Of a DNA stretch of 64,000 bases, positions 34,601 to 43,470 are shown one piece after another. Each line of letters opens with the position of its first letter. Position 1 is the first letter of the stretch. The position numbers were made by a program, and so were the translations under genes. The stretch is taken from contig JBBQFQ010000014.1 in the NCBI GenBank assembly GCA_038322235.1, positions 1-64,000 on the forward strand, read 5' to 3'. Under the pieces are notes generated by a model that worked only from the letters and a program-made list of their open reading frames with translations, was not told the DNA's origin and searched no databases. The DNA comes from SZAS-18 sp038322235 (GTDB lineage Bacteria > Verrucomicrobiota > Verrucomicrobiia > Chthoniobacterales > SZAS-18).

Positions 34601-37243
34601 CTTCAGCTCCGCGAAATCGACGAAGATATTCGACGGATTCGGCACGACGACCCGGCCGTTCACGCGGGAGTCGCGCACGCCGTTGTCGAGGAACGAGAGC
34701 CCGAAATTCGTGAGCGTGAACTGGTACCCGTAAAGCGTGATGTTTTCCGCCGGGCCGGCGACCTTGTCCTGCATGCCAGTCACCCCGCCGGGACGGACGT
34801 ACCACTTGCACCGGTTCTTCAGCGCATACGGACCGTAGGGCTTCCCGGCGAGCGTGCTCTGGCCCTTGATCCCGGAGTCAGTCGCATCGTTCGCGCCGAG
34901 TCGCACATTGTAGCCGGGATATTCCGAGCGGCCGTCCGCGTAGCTGACGGCGGTGGGCCGCTCGCTTGCCGCGGCCGTCGCGGAGTCCACACCGGTGAGC
35001 AGGATGACGCCCGGTCCGTCGTTGACGGCGGGCGGCTGGTCCGCTCCGCGCAGAAAGATGCCGGCCATCGCGAAGGTGCCCTGGGCGAACGGGGTCACGA
35101 CCCGATGCGCGTAAGAGCCCAACGAGGGAATGAAACCCCACTTCAAATCAAGTCCGGTCGAAAACACGCCGGTGGCGACGAAACCGCCATCGGGCGTCAC
35201 GCGCAGGGTTGCACTGTCCGGGGTGAAGGTCTGCGTCGTGCTCGGGGCGCCCGAGGGGTCGCACGCGGGATCCAGACAGCCGTTCAGCCACGGCATCGAA
35301 ATGTTCAGATTGCTCGCTGCGAGTTGGAGCGAGCTCACCGAGGTGATGGCGTCGCCGGCGATGGTGATCTGGCCGGAGCCGATGAGCATCGAGGCCCCCC
35401 AGGGGAAGTGGGTGCGCAGCGTCTGGAGCGAGGGGTTGCTGAAGACGAACTTGCCGGAGAGTTCTGCGCCGCCCTGCGCTCCGGATCGAACAAAAATCTG
35501 CGTCCCCAATGGATTCTGGGCCCAGCGCCAATACTGCTCGTTCGAACGCTTGTACCCCAGTGCCGCCGGAACGGGCGAAGTCTCGAGCTGGGTCAGCTCC
35601 GCGCTGCGCACGTAAGCCGCATTCGTCACGACCGAGGCGAGATCAAACCGACCGGTGCCGAGGGTCCAGGTGGTGGACGTGACGCGGAGAAAGATCGGCT
35701 TCGATTCCTCCATCACCCACGCACTTCCGCCCACCGGGAACCAGGTCAGACTCGATGCGACCGGATCGAGCGACTGCGTGAGCACCACGTTCGTGAAGGT
35801 GAAACGCGGATTCAACGTTTTCGAGGTCGAAGCTGTCGCCCAACCCATGCCGGCCGGGAGGATCGTCGAGATGGTCCCCGCCGTGCCGCCGCTGAGATCG
35901 AGCACGATGTTCGAGCGATCAAAGCGCACGCCGGAGAGCGAATCACGATCGGGCAGCGACGGGGGAACGAGCGCGACGCTCGAGGCGCCGCGAATGATCG
36001 CATTGCCGTTCGTCAGCAACGAGACCGTCGCCGCCGGACTGGCCGTGTAGGCATGCGACGAGCCGTCCACCGTCGCGCTGGCGATCAGCAACGAGGTGTC
36101 GACCCGCACGGGGGGCCCCGCCACCACGGCGGCGCCTGACGAAGGATTATTCGTCACGCTGCTCAGCGTGGTGACGATCGGGTTAGCGGACGATGGACCG
36201 AAGATGAGCTTGCCGTTGAAATGCAAGAGCCGGGCGTTGCCGAGGGTCCGGGAATTTCCGGGCAGGATCAGCGGCAGAGTCGGCGGATTCAAGAATCCGG
36301 GGCGTTCGACGTGCACGACCGAGACCGTCGCGAAGTACGTTTTGCCCGGAGAGTCGAGCTGGATGCCGGCCGCCGGGCGGAAATTCAGCGAGGCGGTGCC
36401 GGTAACGGTCGCAGGGATTTGCAGAAAGTTCGTCGCGTAGGTGGGTACAGGGATCGACTGCGCCGTGTTGCTGCTTGCCAGCGTGATGGGAACGGCGGGC
36501 GCCGCGGTGTCGAAGAGCTGCACCGTGAAGCTGAGCCCGATGTTGTGCGTCTGCGGCAGGACCTGCGGCTCGTCGAAACGGTAGAGCGTGTAGGGGACAT
36601 TCAGAACGAAGTCGCCGTTTGCCGGATCGGTCTGAACGGCAAACGTCTGAGTGTACGAGGTTCCGCTCTCGAGATACGCGACGACGTTCGCGTTTACGTC
36701 CGTCGCGTCGGGCCCCGTGAAATGCGCGAAGCGAAAGTCGTTCGTGCTTCCGCCGGTCGCGAGCGTCCCACCGCCCCGGCCCCCCAACACCGCGATCGCC
36801 TCCACGCGATAGAAGGTATTCGGGTCGAGCGTGACGGTCGGAACGAGATTGACGGTGCGAACTGTCGAAACGATTCCGGCGCTCGGGGAGGAGAGAGTCG
36901 CGAAGGCGCCCGCGACGTAGCCACTCGCATCGGCGTGCTCGCAGGGGACGATGACGTTGCTCGCATCGACGAGCCGGAAACGCGCCGCGATCGAGGCCGA
37001 AAAAGCCACGCTGGTGAAAGCGGTCACCTGCGTCTGCACCGGGATATACCAGCGCGCGGCAAACGGATTCGAGAACTCGGGAAGGTCATTGGTGCGGTCC
37101 GCGTTGATGACGAAGCGCGGACCGCTGGCCGGATAGTTGACGACGGTGGAACTGCTCACCGTATACGTCTGCGCGGGCAGCAGCGGAGTGACTCCCAGCA
37201 GGAGAAGGGCGCCGAGCAGGCGAAGGATCAGGGAACGGTTCAT
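31673..37243 (-). CDS. Giant exported protein 1, first gene of the operon
   Basis: The protein has 1856 residues with a signal peptide (MNRSLILRLLGALLLLGVTPLLPAQ). Three regions can be seen: residues 25-1150, beta-rich and Asn/Thr/Ser-rich; about 1150-1490, strongly helical and amphipathic with V-x-x-I/L spacing (DDGLQSLGKMLNDQL, ARELIKTLSQQIGG, LAKIQSAIKQRLQDVEVSI); and 1490-1856, long glycine-rich strands (LGLQMGSYGATGGVFFG, ADAGVGFFVFSEGPTYGARM, LGISGRVDLIGG) that would suit a barrel or large beta-sheet. I recognise no family. It is transcribed first, with a 434 bp gene-free region upstream. Confidence 0.75.
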   Translation of the reverse strand: MNRSLILRLLGALLLLGVTPLLPAQTYTVSSSTVVNYPASGPRFVINADRTNDLPEFSNPFAARWYIPVQTQVTAFTSVAFSASIAARFRLVDASNVIVPCEHADASGYVAGAFATLSSPSAGIVSTVRTVNLVPTVTLDPNTFYRVEAIAVLGGRGGGTLATGGSTNDFRFAHFTGPDATDVNANVVAYLESGTSYTQTFAVQTDPANGDFVLNVPYTLYRFDEPQVLPQTHNIGLSFTVQLFDTAAPAVPITLASSNTAQSIPVPTYATNFLQIPATVTGTASLNFRPAAGIQLDSPGKTYFATVSVVHVERPGFLNPPTLPLILPGNSRTLGNARLLHFNGKLIFGPSSANPIVTTLSSVTNNPSSGAAVVAGPPVRVDTSLLIASATVDGSSHAYTASPAATVSLLTNGNAIIRGASSVALVPPSLPDRDSLSGVRFDRSNIVLDLSGGTAGTISTILPAGMGWATASTSKTLNPRFTFTNVVLTQSLDPVASSLTWFPVGGSAWVMEESKPIFLRVTSTTWTLGTGRFDLASVVTNAAYVRSAELTQLETSPVPAALGYKRSNEQYWRWAQNPLGTQIFVRSGAQGGAELSGKFVFSNPSLQTLRTHFPWGASMLIGSGQITIAGDAITSVSSLQLAASNLNISMPWLNGCLDPACDPSGAPSTTQTFTPDSATLRVTPDGGFVATGVFSTGLDLKWGFIPSLGSYAHRVVTPFAQGTFAMAGIFLRGADQPPAVNDGPGVILLTGVDSATAAASERPTAVSYADGRSEYPGYNVRLGANDATDSGIKGQSTLAGKPYGPYALKNRCKWYVRPGGVTGMQDKVAGPAENITLYGYQFTLTNFGLSFLDNGVRDSRVNGRVVVPNPSNIFVDFAELKFFCNGGLDKAKIANSTPPQVLNYWQAPIDILAMQFLQPDSCSVSEGYLTLGLLSYSSHIVDTLSGTVGFLSNGNLINKNFSDSKGGGLIGLDSRFKVPKQVKFQGPKRKTTQGGFEDYFFSPVVDAYLNVTGTAPNWTHNPAGVPNGFWNFGGRLKVSFFESPQIHLQTSPNRPPADPTQPSNWQTSVINLANGTWDTGGSTTSYFDTATYHDAWNRGLPYPVSAGGSGESRTIYNTDPKYMTIARQSWLGGGIVLQYKLQWTSATRSFASLDASKSQNTPAAAELAQQLVILKIDHRLPYLSAERAELTFGASYSGVPKINLANFVVNQLDDATGVFKAATDAGCGVIFQGVDDGLQSLGKMLNDQLRDYVTTALDPVISPLSDQLYTDLNTLWVNNQWNPVTISNKLNPLFGPNSALRNQVSAVLNGVNNVTNQFKQITQFVDDTKNALDLIDNQFLAPDGNGNLPIARNLARELIKTLSQQIGGTLGSLVGGAGIDQKIGDIIDPLLKDAQPTLADLRAALVQLRGVLVQVQSAVNSGGDLANELSAIVNAQIAELDALSAAVNTEISGYLNVFQVGVPGKNFLAYTKAEVRMKIENAIYDRFFGTKLLAKIQSAIKQRLQDVEVSIRQGLDSVFAEVNKLIKKTVSGLLSEVDDAINGVLGEFASYLGSGSIQGYATFNGDALRKLRLDGKFEFKVPDPTHIEAYLEINQYTSKDTPPGCAQGLGSDTLTEVIIGAKNVAIDFLTPGVKVDLDAKFSFITQGNGQGSVHPVGMAGGIAMVQGPISFEAFKITKLAVGVAFGKTENYFSAALGLQMGSYGATGGVFFGRTCTIQPIALWDSFAAKVLGDPNPTFSGIYVYGEVHIPVSEVLLGIPATCFFEVTADAGVGFFVFSEGPTYGARMALGVDGHVACILGISGRVDLIGGKVGGKTKVAGKGEFCASIIGIKVCKDVEIGTTVQSDGSLAGSGDAK

Positions 37244-37677
37244 GGGAGCAGGAGACGCGGGAACGCTGGTGCCATCAGCCCTGAGGGGCGGTCGGGCGGA
37301 TGGAAGAGCGCTGCGAGTGGGACATACTGGGCTTCACTCGGAATCTACGAAGTCGCTGAGCCGGGGTTTCCGAGTTTCCGCCGTTCAGCGCGGCAATTCG
37401 CCTGGCTCCCTCGAGAAATCCGGCTCGATGCGACGACCGAAAGCGCGCGTCCGCGAGCGCGGTCTTCCCTTGGGCGCGAGCAATTTCCCACGAGCCGCGC
37501 GGCGCGCCTCGGCGACGCAGAGCTGGCGAGATTTCGTATGACACGTTCGTCCTCGCCTCGCCTGATCGCTGCGAACGTCCGCGATTCCCGGGGACCATCG
37601 CGCTCCCCTCACCGGCCGCGACCCCGCGTGCGTCGCGAGAGCCGCGCCGCCGGCATGAACGTCACGCACCCTGACCG
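37244..37677. other. Upstream region of the giant-protein operon; no gene seen
   Basis: This 434 bp region separates the start of the 1856-residue gene from the stop of the hydrolase gene. I see no convincing reading frame, repeat or palindrome. It presumably holds the operon promoter and the end of the hydrolase transcript. Confidence 0.5.
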
Positions 37678-38601
37678 CTACCGCGTTCCGCTCGTCGCGA
37701 GTTCGCGATCCCTCGACTCCCCCGCGGCCCCAGGCGCGATCGCGAGAAAGTCGAGCACGCGCTGATGCACCCCGGGATCGCGCAGGACGCGAAGATGCCC
37801 GAGCCGCGAAACCGTCGCATGCTCCGCCGCCGGCCACGCGGCGGCCAGTTCGCGCGATTCAGCGACAGACGTGATCCGGTCGTCGTCGGAATGGATGACC
37901 AACGCGGGCACGTGGAGGCGGGGCGCGAAATGAATGGGGGTGATCTCGTCAAACGGCGCACCGAGCCAGCGCTCGCCATCCTGAACCAGCGCCGTGCGGG
38001 TCCGCGGACTGAGCCGATGCGCCCGCGAGAACAGCTCGAGAAAGGAATCGAAGCGCGCGAACGGCGAGATGAGGACCACGCGCCGGACCGGGAGGCCGCG
38101 CGAGAGGGCGAGCGCCGCCGCGCCACCGCCCAGCGAGTGCGCGACGAGCGTGGCGATGGGGCCGATCAACTTTTCCGCTTCGCCCACTGCGTCCGCAAAA
38201 TGCAGCAGCGAGGCGAGCGTGCCACCGGAGCGACCGTGTCCCGGCAGATCGAGGGAGACGACCCGATGTCCCGCGCGCACGAGTTCCGCCGCGAGGGGAT
38301 CAAACTGCGCCGCATATCCGCCCCAGCCGTGCAGGAGCAGCGCGACCGGGCCGAGACCGCGGCTGTAGCCTTGCACGACCAGCCCCCGCGAGCGGAAACG
38401 GAAAGGCGCCGCGCCCTCCGGTGACAGGAGGGTCCGGGGCGGCGGCAGGAAATAGCAACGGCGCGCGATCGCACCTGCGCTCGCTCCGAGAAGTCGGCCG
38501 GCGAAGCGCAGGAACAACCAACCAGCTAGTTGGAGCGCCTGTCTAGGAATACGACCGATCGTGCTTATAAATAATGACGAAGAGGCGGATTTGGTTTTCA
38601 T
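37678..38601 (-). CDS. Alpha/beta hydrolase
   Basis: The protein has 307 residues. The alpha/beta hydrolase core runs from about residue 75: oxyanion LLHGWGG, LDLPGHGRSGG, nucleophile elbow LVAHSLGGG (Ser156), acid in VIHSDDDRITSV, and catalytic His in SRLGHLRVL. The N terminus has a hydrophobic stretch (LQLAGWLFLRFAGRLL) that may act as a membrane anchor. The stop is far from the next gene; the start is 26 bp after the TetR gene, so the two form an operon. A partial copy of the TetR-promoter site lies within the first codons, which might mean that the real start is further downstream. Confidence 0.85.
   Translation of the reverse strand: MKTKSASSSLFISTIGRIPRQALQLAGWLFLRFAGRLLGASAGAIARRCYFLPPPRTLLSPEGAAPFRFRSRGLVVQGYSRGLGPVALLLHGWGGYAAQFDPLAAELVRAGHRVVSLDLPGHGRSGGTLASLLHFADAVGEAEKLIGPIATLVAHSLGGGAAALALSRGLPVRRVVLISPFARFDSFLELFSRAHRLSPRTRTALVQDGERWLGAPFDEITPIHFAPRLHVPALVIHSDDDRITSVAESRELAAAWPAAEHATVSRLGHLRVLRDPGVHQRVLDFLAIAPGAAGESRDRELATSGTR
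38551..38578. promoter_or_regulatory. Candidate TetR-family operator, copy 2 (inverted relative to copy 1)
   Basis: GACCGATCGTGCT (plus strand, from 38553) matches 12 of 13 bases of the element in the TetR promoter, followed by an AT-rich tract in both. It lies at the annotated 5' end of the hydrolase gene. Copies flank the TetR gene in opposite orientation. Confidence 0.4.
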
Positions 38602-38627
38602 GCGAAGTGCGGGCGGAGTGGCCGGGG

Positions 38628-39215
38628 CTAAATCCCGAAGTTGGCGCGGAGTCGCGCGAAGGCTGTTTCGGCGCGCTCGCGGCCGCGGGGATCGCGCAGC
38701 AGGCGGTGCACGTGCTGGAGATTCAGGCCGATCGCTTTGAACTCGTAAACGAACTGATCCGCGTCGAACGGGTCAACCCCGGCGCGCTCGGCTGCACCCT
38801 GCGCCACCCGGCGAATGACGTCGTGGAACTGATGCTCGGATTCAACCAGCCGGTCGCGCACGGGACCTGGACGGTCATCGTATTCCGCGGAAAGCGAGAT
38901 GAAGATGCAGCCCGCGTTCCAGGGCTTGTCGGCGATCCAGGAAACGTAGCCCGTGAACAGCGTCTGGAGACGCTCGCCTCCCCGCGGTTTCGCCAGCGCG
39001 GGAGCCACGACATCAGACGTAAACCGATCGATCGCCTCCTCCAGGACCGCGAGCTGGAGCGACTCCTTCGATTTGAAGTGCGCAAAGAGCCCGCTCTTCG
39101 AAAGGTTCACGCTCGTCGCCAGCTCCCCGAGAGTCATCCCCTCCAAACCGAGACGCCTCGCCTGGTTCAGCGCTTCCTCCACAATCGACTGTCGCGTGTC
39201 GCTGCCTTTGGACAT
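38628..39215 (-). CDS. TetR/AcrR family transcriptional regulator
   Basis: The protein has 195 residues. Its N-terminal helix-turn-helix reads RQSIVEEALNQARRLGLEGM, TLGELATSVNLSKSGLFAHF, followed by KSKESLQLAVLEEAID, the classic TetR DNA-binding domain. The C-terminal ligand domain (YVSWIADKPWNAGCIF, then a helix pair) resembles the TetR_C subgroup often paired with hydrolases. It probably represses itself and the downstream hydrolase gene, since a 13 bp element sits between the likely -35 and -10 of its promoter. Confidence 0.9.
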   Translation of the reverse strand: MSKGSDTRQSIVEEALNQARRLGLEGMTLGELATSVNLSKSGLFAHFKSKESLQLAVLEEAIDRFTSDVVAPALAKPRGGERLQTLFTGYVSWIADKPWNAGCIFISLSAEYDDRPGPVRDRLVESEHQFHDVIRRVAQGAAERAGVDPFDADQFVYEFKAIGLNLQHVHRLLRDPRGRERAETAFARLRANFGI

Positions 39216-39256
39216 ACAGTAATAAATAGCACGGTCGGTCAGTTCGACAAGAGAAT
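39216..39256 (-). promoter_or_regulatory. TetR gene promoter with embedded operator-like site
   Basis: On the minus strand upstream of the ATG, TTGTCG and TATTTA (or ATTTAT) are spaced by 16-17 bases and could serve as -35 and -10. GACCGACCGTGCT lies between them, exactly where a bound repressor would block polymerase. A 12/13 match recurs at 38553. Confidence 0.5.
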
Positions 39257-39340
39257 TTGATCAGGCGACTCCCGTTGGTGCTGAGGTCCGAAAACGGCGC
39301 GACCCCGGAATCTCGCTGTGTCAGATTTTTCCACCGACCC

Positions 39341-40168
39341 ATGAATTCGCCAAATCCCTCCCCTGCCGAAGCCTTTCGCCGCCTGCATCAGGAGGGCTTG
39401 CTCCTCCTTTCCAACGCTTGGGATGCCGGTACCGCCCGTCTAATCGAGAGCTTGGGCGCCCGTGCCATCGCGTCAACGAGTGCGGGAGTCGCCTGGTCGC
39501 ACGGATACGCTGACGGCGACGAGTTGCCGATCAAACTGCTCGTCGCGACCGTCGCGGAAATCGTCCGGGTCGTACGCGTGCCGCTCAGCGTGGACGTGGA
39601 GGGCGGTTACTCCGTCGATCCCGTCCGGGTCGCGGAGAACGTTGCCGCCGTGATCGGGGCCGGCGCGGTCGGGATCAATCTCGAGGACGGCGACGGGGGC
39701 GTCGACCTGCTCTGTGCGAAGATCGCCGCGGTGAAGCAAACCAGCGCACGACTGGGTATTCCGCTCTTCATCAACGCTCGCACCGACGTGTTTCTCTTCG
39801 GTCTCTTCCCACCGGAGCGGCGCCTGGAGGAATCGCTGGCCCGCGCGGCGGCTTATCGGGAAGCCGGCGCCGACGGGATCTTCGTTCCCGGCGTCATCGA
39901 CCCCGCGGACATTCGCGCCCTCGCGACCGGTCAGTCGCTGCCGCTAAATGTCCTCGCCCGGCGCGCGCTCCCGCCCGCCGCCGCGCTGGAGGAGCTTGGC
40001 GTTCGCCGCCTCAGCGCCGGGTCCTGGGTCACGGAGAGCGTCTTCGAAACGGTGCGCTCGCTCACGAGCGCGTTTCTCCGCGACGGAGAGTCTGCGCCGC
40101 TCACGGCTCACGCCATGCCGTATGGCGAGATCAATGCCTTGATGGCCGAACCCGCGGCGCGCGGGTAG
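39341..40168 (+). CDS. Isocitrate lyase/PEP mutase family enzyme
   Basis: The 275-residue (beta/alpha)8 barrel is of the PEP mutase/isocitrate lyase superfamily. Motifs are LLLLSNAWDAGTARLIESLG at the N terminus, STSAGVAW, SVDVEGGY carrying the metal Asp/Glu, GINLEDGDG, and FINARTDVFLFG. The K-K-C-G-H loop of isocitrate lyase is absent, so this is a PEP mutase-like C-C bond lyase or hydrolase (oxaloacetate hydrolase, carboxyphosphonoenolpyruvate mutase and 2-methylisocitrate lyase-like forms are relatives). The substrate is unknown. It is followed 8 bp later by the DHCW cupin, probably in one operon. Confidence 0.85.
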   Translation: MNSPNPSPAEAFRRLHQEGLLLLSNAWDAGTARLIESLGARAIASTSAGVAWSHGYADGDELPIKLLVATVAEIVRVVRVPLSVDVEGGYSVDPVRVAENVAAVIGAGAVGINLEDGDGGVDLLCAKIAAVKQTSARLGIPLFINARTDVFLFGLFPPERRLEESLARAAAYREAGADGIFVPGVIDPADIRALATGQSLPLNVLARRALPPAAALEELGVRRLSAGSWVTESVFETVRSLTSAFLRDGESAPLTAHAMPYGEINALMAEPAARG

Positions 40169-40176
40169 CATTTCCC

Positions 40177-40506
40177 ATGAAAATCACCGCCCTCCCCTTC
40201 GGCGTCACCGACTGGTCCAGCGTGCCGACCGAGCGAAAACCCGGCGAGACCGGCTGGGCCGACTGGCGGACCCGCCAGTTCAGCGACGTGCGCGTCCGCA
40301 TGCTCGAATATTCCCCTGGATACCGGGCCGATCACTGGTGCTCCAAAGGTCATTTTCTCTTGTGCCTCGAAGGCGAGCTGACGACCGAACTCGAAGATGG
40401 CCGTCAATTCGTCCTCCGTCCCGGGATGAGCTATCAGGTCGCCGACGGCGCCGAGCCGCATCGCTCGTGGACGGAGGGCGGCGCGAAGCTCTTCGTGGTG
40501 GACTGA
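40177..40506 (+). CDS. DHCW motif cupin fold protein
   Basis: This 109-residue single-domain cupin has the segment RADHWCSKGHFLLCLEGEL, which contains the D-H-x-C-x-K-G-H core of the DHCW family, then LRPGMSYQVADGAEPHRSWT as the second cupin motif. The His and Cys residues suggest metal binding. The biochemical role of this family is not known. It is translated right behind the PEP mutase family gene. Confidence 0.9.
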   Translation: MKITALPFGVTDWSSVPTERKPGETGWADWRTRQFSDVRVRMLEYSPGYRADHWCSKGHFLLCLEGELTTELEDGRQFVLRPGMSYQVADGAEPHRSWTEGGAKLFVVD

Positions 40507-40605
40507 GCCTTCCAGCCAATCGCCTTGCGTCGCCGATCAATTCCGCGGTAGCATCCGCGTTTCGGCCGAGGGTCCGGCTCGGATCTCACCCCATCCTTAT
40601 CTTCC

Positions 40606-43422
40606 GTGAACCTGTCCAAACTTACCTTCGCCACGCTCGCCCTCGCTCTCAGCCTCCTCACCTCGCCGGCGATCGCGGCCGAAGGCGACCTCGATGCTTC
40701 CTTCGCTCAACCGTTCTTCACCGGCTGGGACATTTCTTCGCTGGTGCGGCAGCCGGACGGGAAGATCGTCGTGTCCGGCGATTTCACGCAGGTCAATGGC
40801 GTCACCCGCTCGTGCATCGCGCGTTTCAATGCCGATGGCACCCTCGATACGGGGTTCGATCCCGGGCTCGGGTTCGATTCTCCGCCGAGCAAAATCCTCC
40901 TGCAAAGCGACGGGAAGATCCTCTGCGTGGGCGGATTCTTCAGTTTCAACGGCACCCAGCGCGTCGGCTTGGCACGCTTGAATGCCAACGGCTCGCTCGA
41001 CGCCAGCTTCGATCCGGCGGCCGCCTTGACGCTGAATGGCTCGCCAACGCCCAATGACGGCTCGGCTTCGGTTTTTGACGCGGACCTCCGGACCGATGGG
41101 CTCATCGTGATCGTGGGGCAGTTCGACAAGTCGGGATTCACGACCGTCAACCACGTGGCCCGACTCCTCGCCGATGGCTCGCTGGACCCGATCTTCTACG
41201 CGGGCGCCATTTCCTTGGGTGGGTCGATCCCGAGCGCATCGATCTCGCAGGTCCGAGTCCTCGGCGATAACCGCGTCTTTTTGAACGGTAATTTCGATAC
41301 CCTGGCCGGAAATGTCACTCCAATCGGGATAGCCCGCGTCGGAACCGACGGAGTGTACGACGCGTCCTACAATCTCGGGACCGGCCCCGCCCCGGCCACC
41401 GCGACCGGCCAGGGCGTCCTCGCCGTGGACCCGGCTGGCGTGATGTACTATGCCGGTGAGTACACTTCGTGGAATGGGGTTCCTACGACCGGTCTCACCC
41501 GGCTCGACGCAACCGGAGCCGTCGACACGTCCTTCAATGCCAACATCACCCCCGGGGCGTCGGTGAACGGCCTTGGGTTTTCGTATGGGGCGAGCGCGCC
41601 GGACGGCGGCCTTTTCATCTGCGGAAACATCCACAGCCTCGGCGGTCAGACGCGACAGGGCATCATCAAGCTCACGTCCAGCGGAGCCTTGGATCCTGCC
41701 TTCGACTCCAGTGTTGGGCTCGGCCAGGCTGGCGTCGGCTCGAAAGTCATCGGGCTCGCAGGCGGCGGCGCCCTCGTCGGTGGGCGGTTTTCCACCGCGG
41801 GCGGGCTTTCCCGCTATGGTGTCGCCTTGTTCGCCGCCAACGGCGCGGTGGACCCGACGTTCACGCCCGCACCTGGGGTGTTCCGCGGCGGCCCGACCGA
41901 AACGGTGGCCGTGACCGCGGTGCAGATCTCGACCGGAAAGACGTGGGTGGGAGGACTCATCAACGCCGCCGGCAGCACGCCTCGCTACGGACTGTCCCGT
42001 CTGAATGCGGATGGAACGCTCGATGCCACCTTCCTTGCGGGCTCAAACCAGGGACCCGATTTCTCGGTGCGCTCGATCATTTTTCAGGCCGATGGCAAGG
42101 TCCTGATCGGGGGCGGATTTCTTTACTACAACGGCGTCTCCCGCCGCCGAATCGCCCGCTTGAATGCCGACGGGACGCTCGACGCGTCCTTCGATCCGGG
42201 GCTGGGCTTCGATAACCGGGTCAACCAGCTCAAGCTGAATCCGGACGGAACCATCTACGCGATCGGATTGTTCGGAACCTTCAACGGAAGTGCTCATTCC
42301 GGCATCGTGCGCTTGACCGCCAACGGCGCGCTCGATCCGAGCTTCAATCCGGGCACGGCCCTCCCCAATGGAAGTACTTTGTCGGCGATCGCCGTCCAAT
42401 CCGACGGCCGGATCGTCCTCGGAGGGATCTTCACCACTTGGAATGGAGTCGCCAACAAGAACATCGTGCGCCTGCTTCCGACCGGCGCCATTGACAGCAC
42501 TTTCGCCGTGGGCGCGCTCGGGGCGAGCTCGACGGTCTCCGCCCTCTACGCGCAGCCGGACGACAAGTTGCTCGTCGGTGGCTTCTTCAGCCAACTCGCC
42601 GGAGTGACGCGACTCCGTTACGGCCGCCTCTTGTCGACGGGTGCGCTGGACACCTCCTTCGTTCCGCCGACGGCAGGAGTCGGCGGAGTCGTTCGCACCA
42701 TCTTCGTCGGGTTGAATGGGACGACTTATCTCGGAGGCAACGTTTCGTTTTCCAACGTGAATGGAGTCTCCGGGGTCACGCGCCGGACCGTGGTGCGGAT
42801 CACTCCCACGGGCGCAGTCGATGCCACCTTCAACGTCGGCCTGGGCGCCCAGACCGAGGCTTTCGGCCAGGCGAGCCCCATAATTACGGGCACGGTTCAG
42901 TCCATTTCGCTGGGCGTCGGTGCCTCGACTCTCAATGTCGGAGGAGCCTTTACCACGTTTGGCGGAGCGCCAAAAGGAATGCTGGCCCGCGTTTTGGTTA
43001 ACGCCCCGTCCGGCCCCAATGGCGCGTTTCTGAATGCGAATTTCACGCCCGCAGAACTCAGTGACCCCCTCATCGCCGGAGACACGGCCGATCCCGATCA
43101 TGACGGCATCCCGAATCTGGCGGAATACGCCTTCGCCCTCAATCCGCGAACCAACGGAGCCTCCGGATTGCCGACCGTCGCCGTGGTCCTTTCCGGCGGC
43201 TTTTACGCGAATGAAATCACCTTCACGCGTCTCGTCCCCGCGACCGACATCAGCTACATCGTGGAGACGTCGGGCGACTCCATCACCTGGGTCAACAACA
43301 ACACCACCCTCGTCAATACCGTGCCTCAAGGTGCAACCGAGCGGGTGACGTTCCGTGACAACACGAATTCCAGCTCGGCCCCGTCGGTGCGTTTTATCCG
43401 CGTCCGCGTGACGAAGCCGTAG
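40606..43422 (+). CDS. Exported delta-60 repeat protein
   Basis: The protein has 938 residues and starts at a GTG (MNLSKLTFATLALALSLLTS, signal peptide). It is built of about 14 delta-60 repeats of 50-60 residues, each centred on R-L-N-A-D-G-T-L-D-x-S-F-D-P-G followed by a strand with Q-x-D-G-K-I/L-L-V-G-G-x-F, a beta-propeller-like architecture. The C terminus has the DPDHDGIPNLAEYAFAL motif and a beta-sandwich ending RFIRVRVTKP, shared with other exported proteins in the window and possibly a sorting domain. Function is unknown; related proteins are cell-surface. Confidence 0.9.
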   Translation: MNLSKLTFATLALALSLLTSPAIAAEGDLDASFAQPFFTGWDISSLVRQPDGKIVVSGDFTQVNGVTRSCIARFNADGTLDTGFDPGLGFDSPPSKILLQSDGKILCVGGFFSFNGTQRVGLARLNANGSLDASFDPAAALTLNGSPTPNDGSASVFDADLRTDGLIVIVGQFDKSGFTTVNHVARLLADGSLDPIFYAGAISLGGSIPSASISQVRVLGDNRVFLNGNFDTLAGNVTPIGIARVGTDGVYDASYNLGTGPAPATATGQGVLAVDPAGVMYYAGEYTSWNGVPTTGLTRLDATGAVDTSFNANITPGASVNGLGFSYGASAPDGGLFICGNIHSLGGQTRQGIIKLTSSGALDPAFDSSVGLGQAGVGSKVIGLAGGGALVGGRFSTAGGLSRYGVALFAANGAVDPTFTPAPGVFRGGPTETVAVTAVQISTGKTWVGGLINAAGSTPRYGLSRLNADGTLDATFLAGSNQGPDFSVRSIIFQADGKVLIGGGFLYYNGVSRRRIARLNADGTLDASFDPGLGFDNRVNQLKLNPDGTIYAIGLFGTFNGSAHSGIVRLTANGALDPSFNPGTALPNGSTLSAIAVQSDGRIVLGGIFTTWNGVANKNIVRLLPTGAIDSTFAVGALGASSTVSALYAQPDDKLLVGGFFSQLAGVTRLRYGRLLSTGALDTSFVPPTAGVGGVVRTIFVGLNGTTYLGGNVSFSNVNGVSGVTRRTVVRITPTGAVDATFNVGLGAQTEAFGQASPIITGTVQSISLGVGASTLNVGGAFTTFGGAPKGMLARVLVNAPSGPNGAFLNANFTPAELSDPLIAGDTADPDHDGIPNLAEYAFALNPRTNGASGLPTVAVVLSGGFYANEITFTRLVPATDISYIVETSGDSITWVNNNTTLVNTVPQGATERVTFRDNTNSSSAPSVRFIRVRVTKP

Positions 43423-43470
43423 TTCCGTGAGGGGACCGGCGCGTTGGCGGATACGCCTCGTCGCTCCGCC

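Noticed and set aside
31157..36139. Second long antisense open frame (1660 codons)
   Set aside because: Same reason: it is antisense to the 1856-residue exported protein and lacks any domain pattern or start signal.
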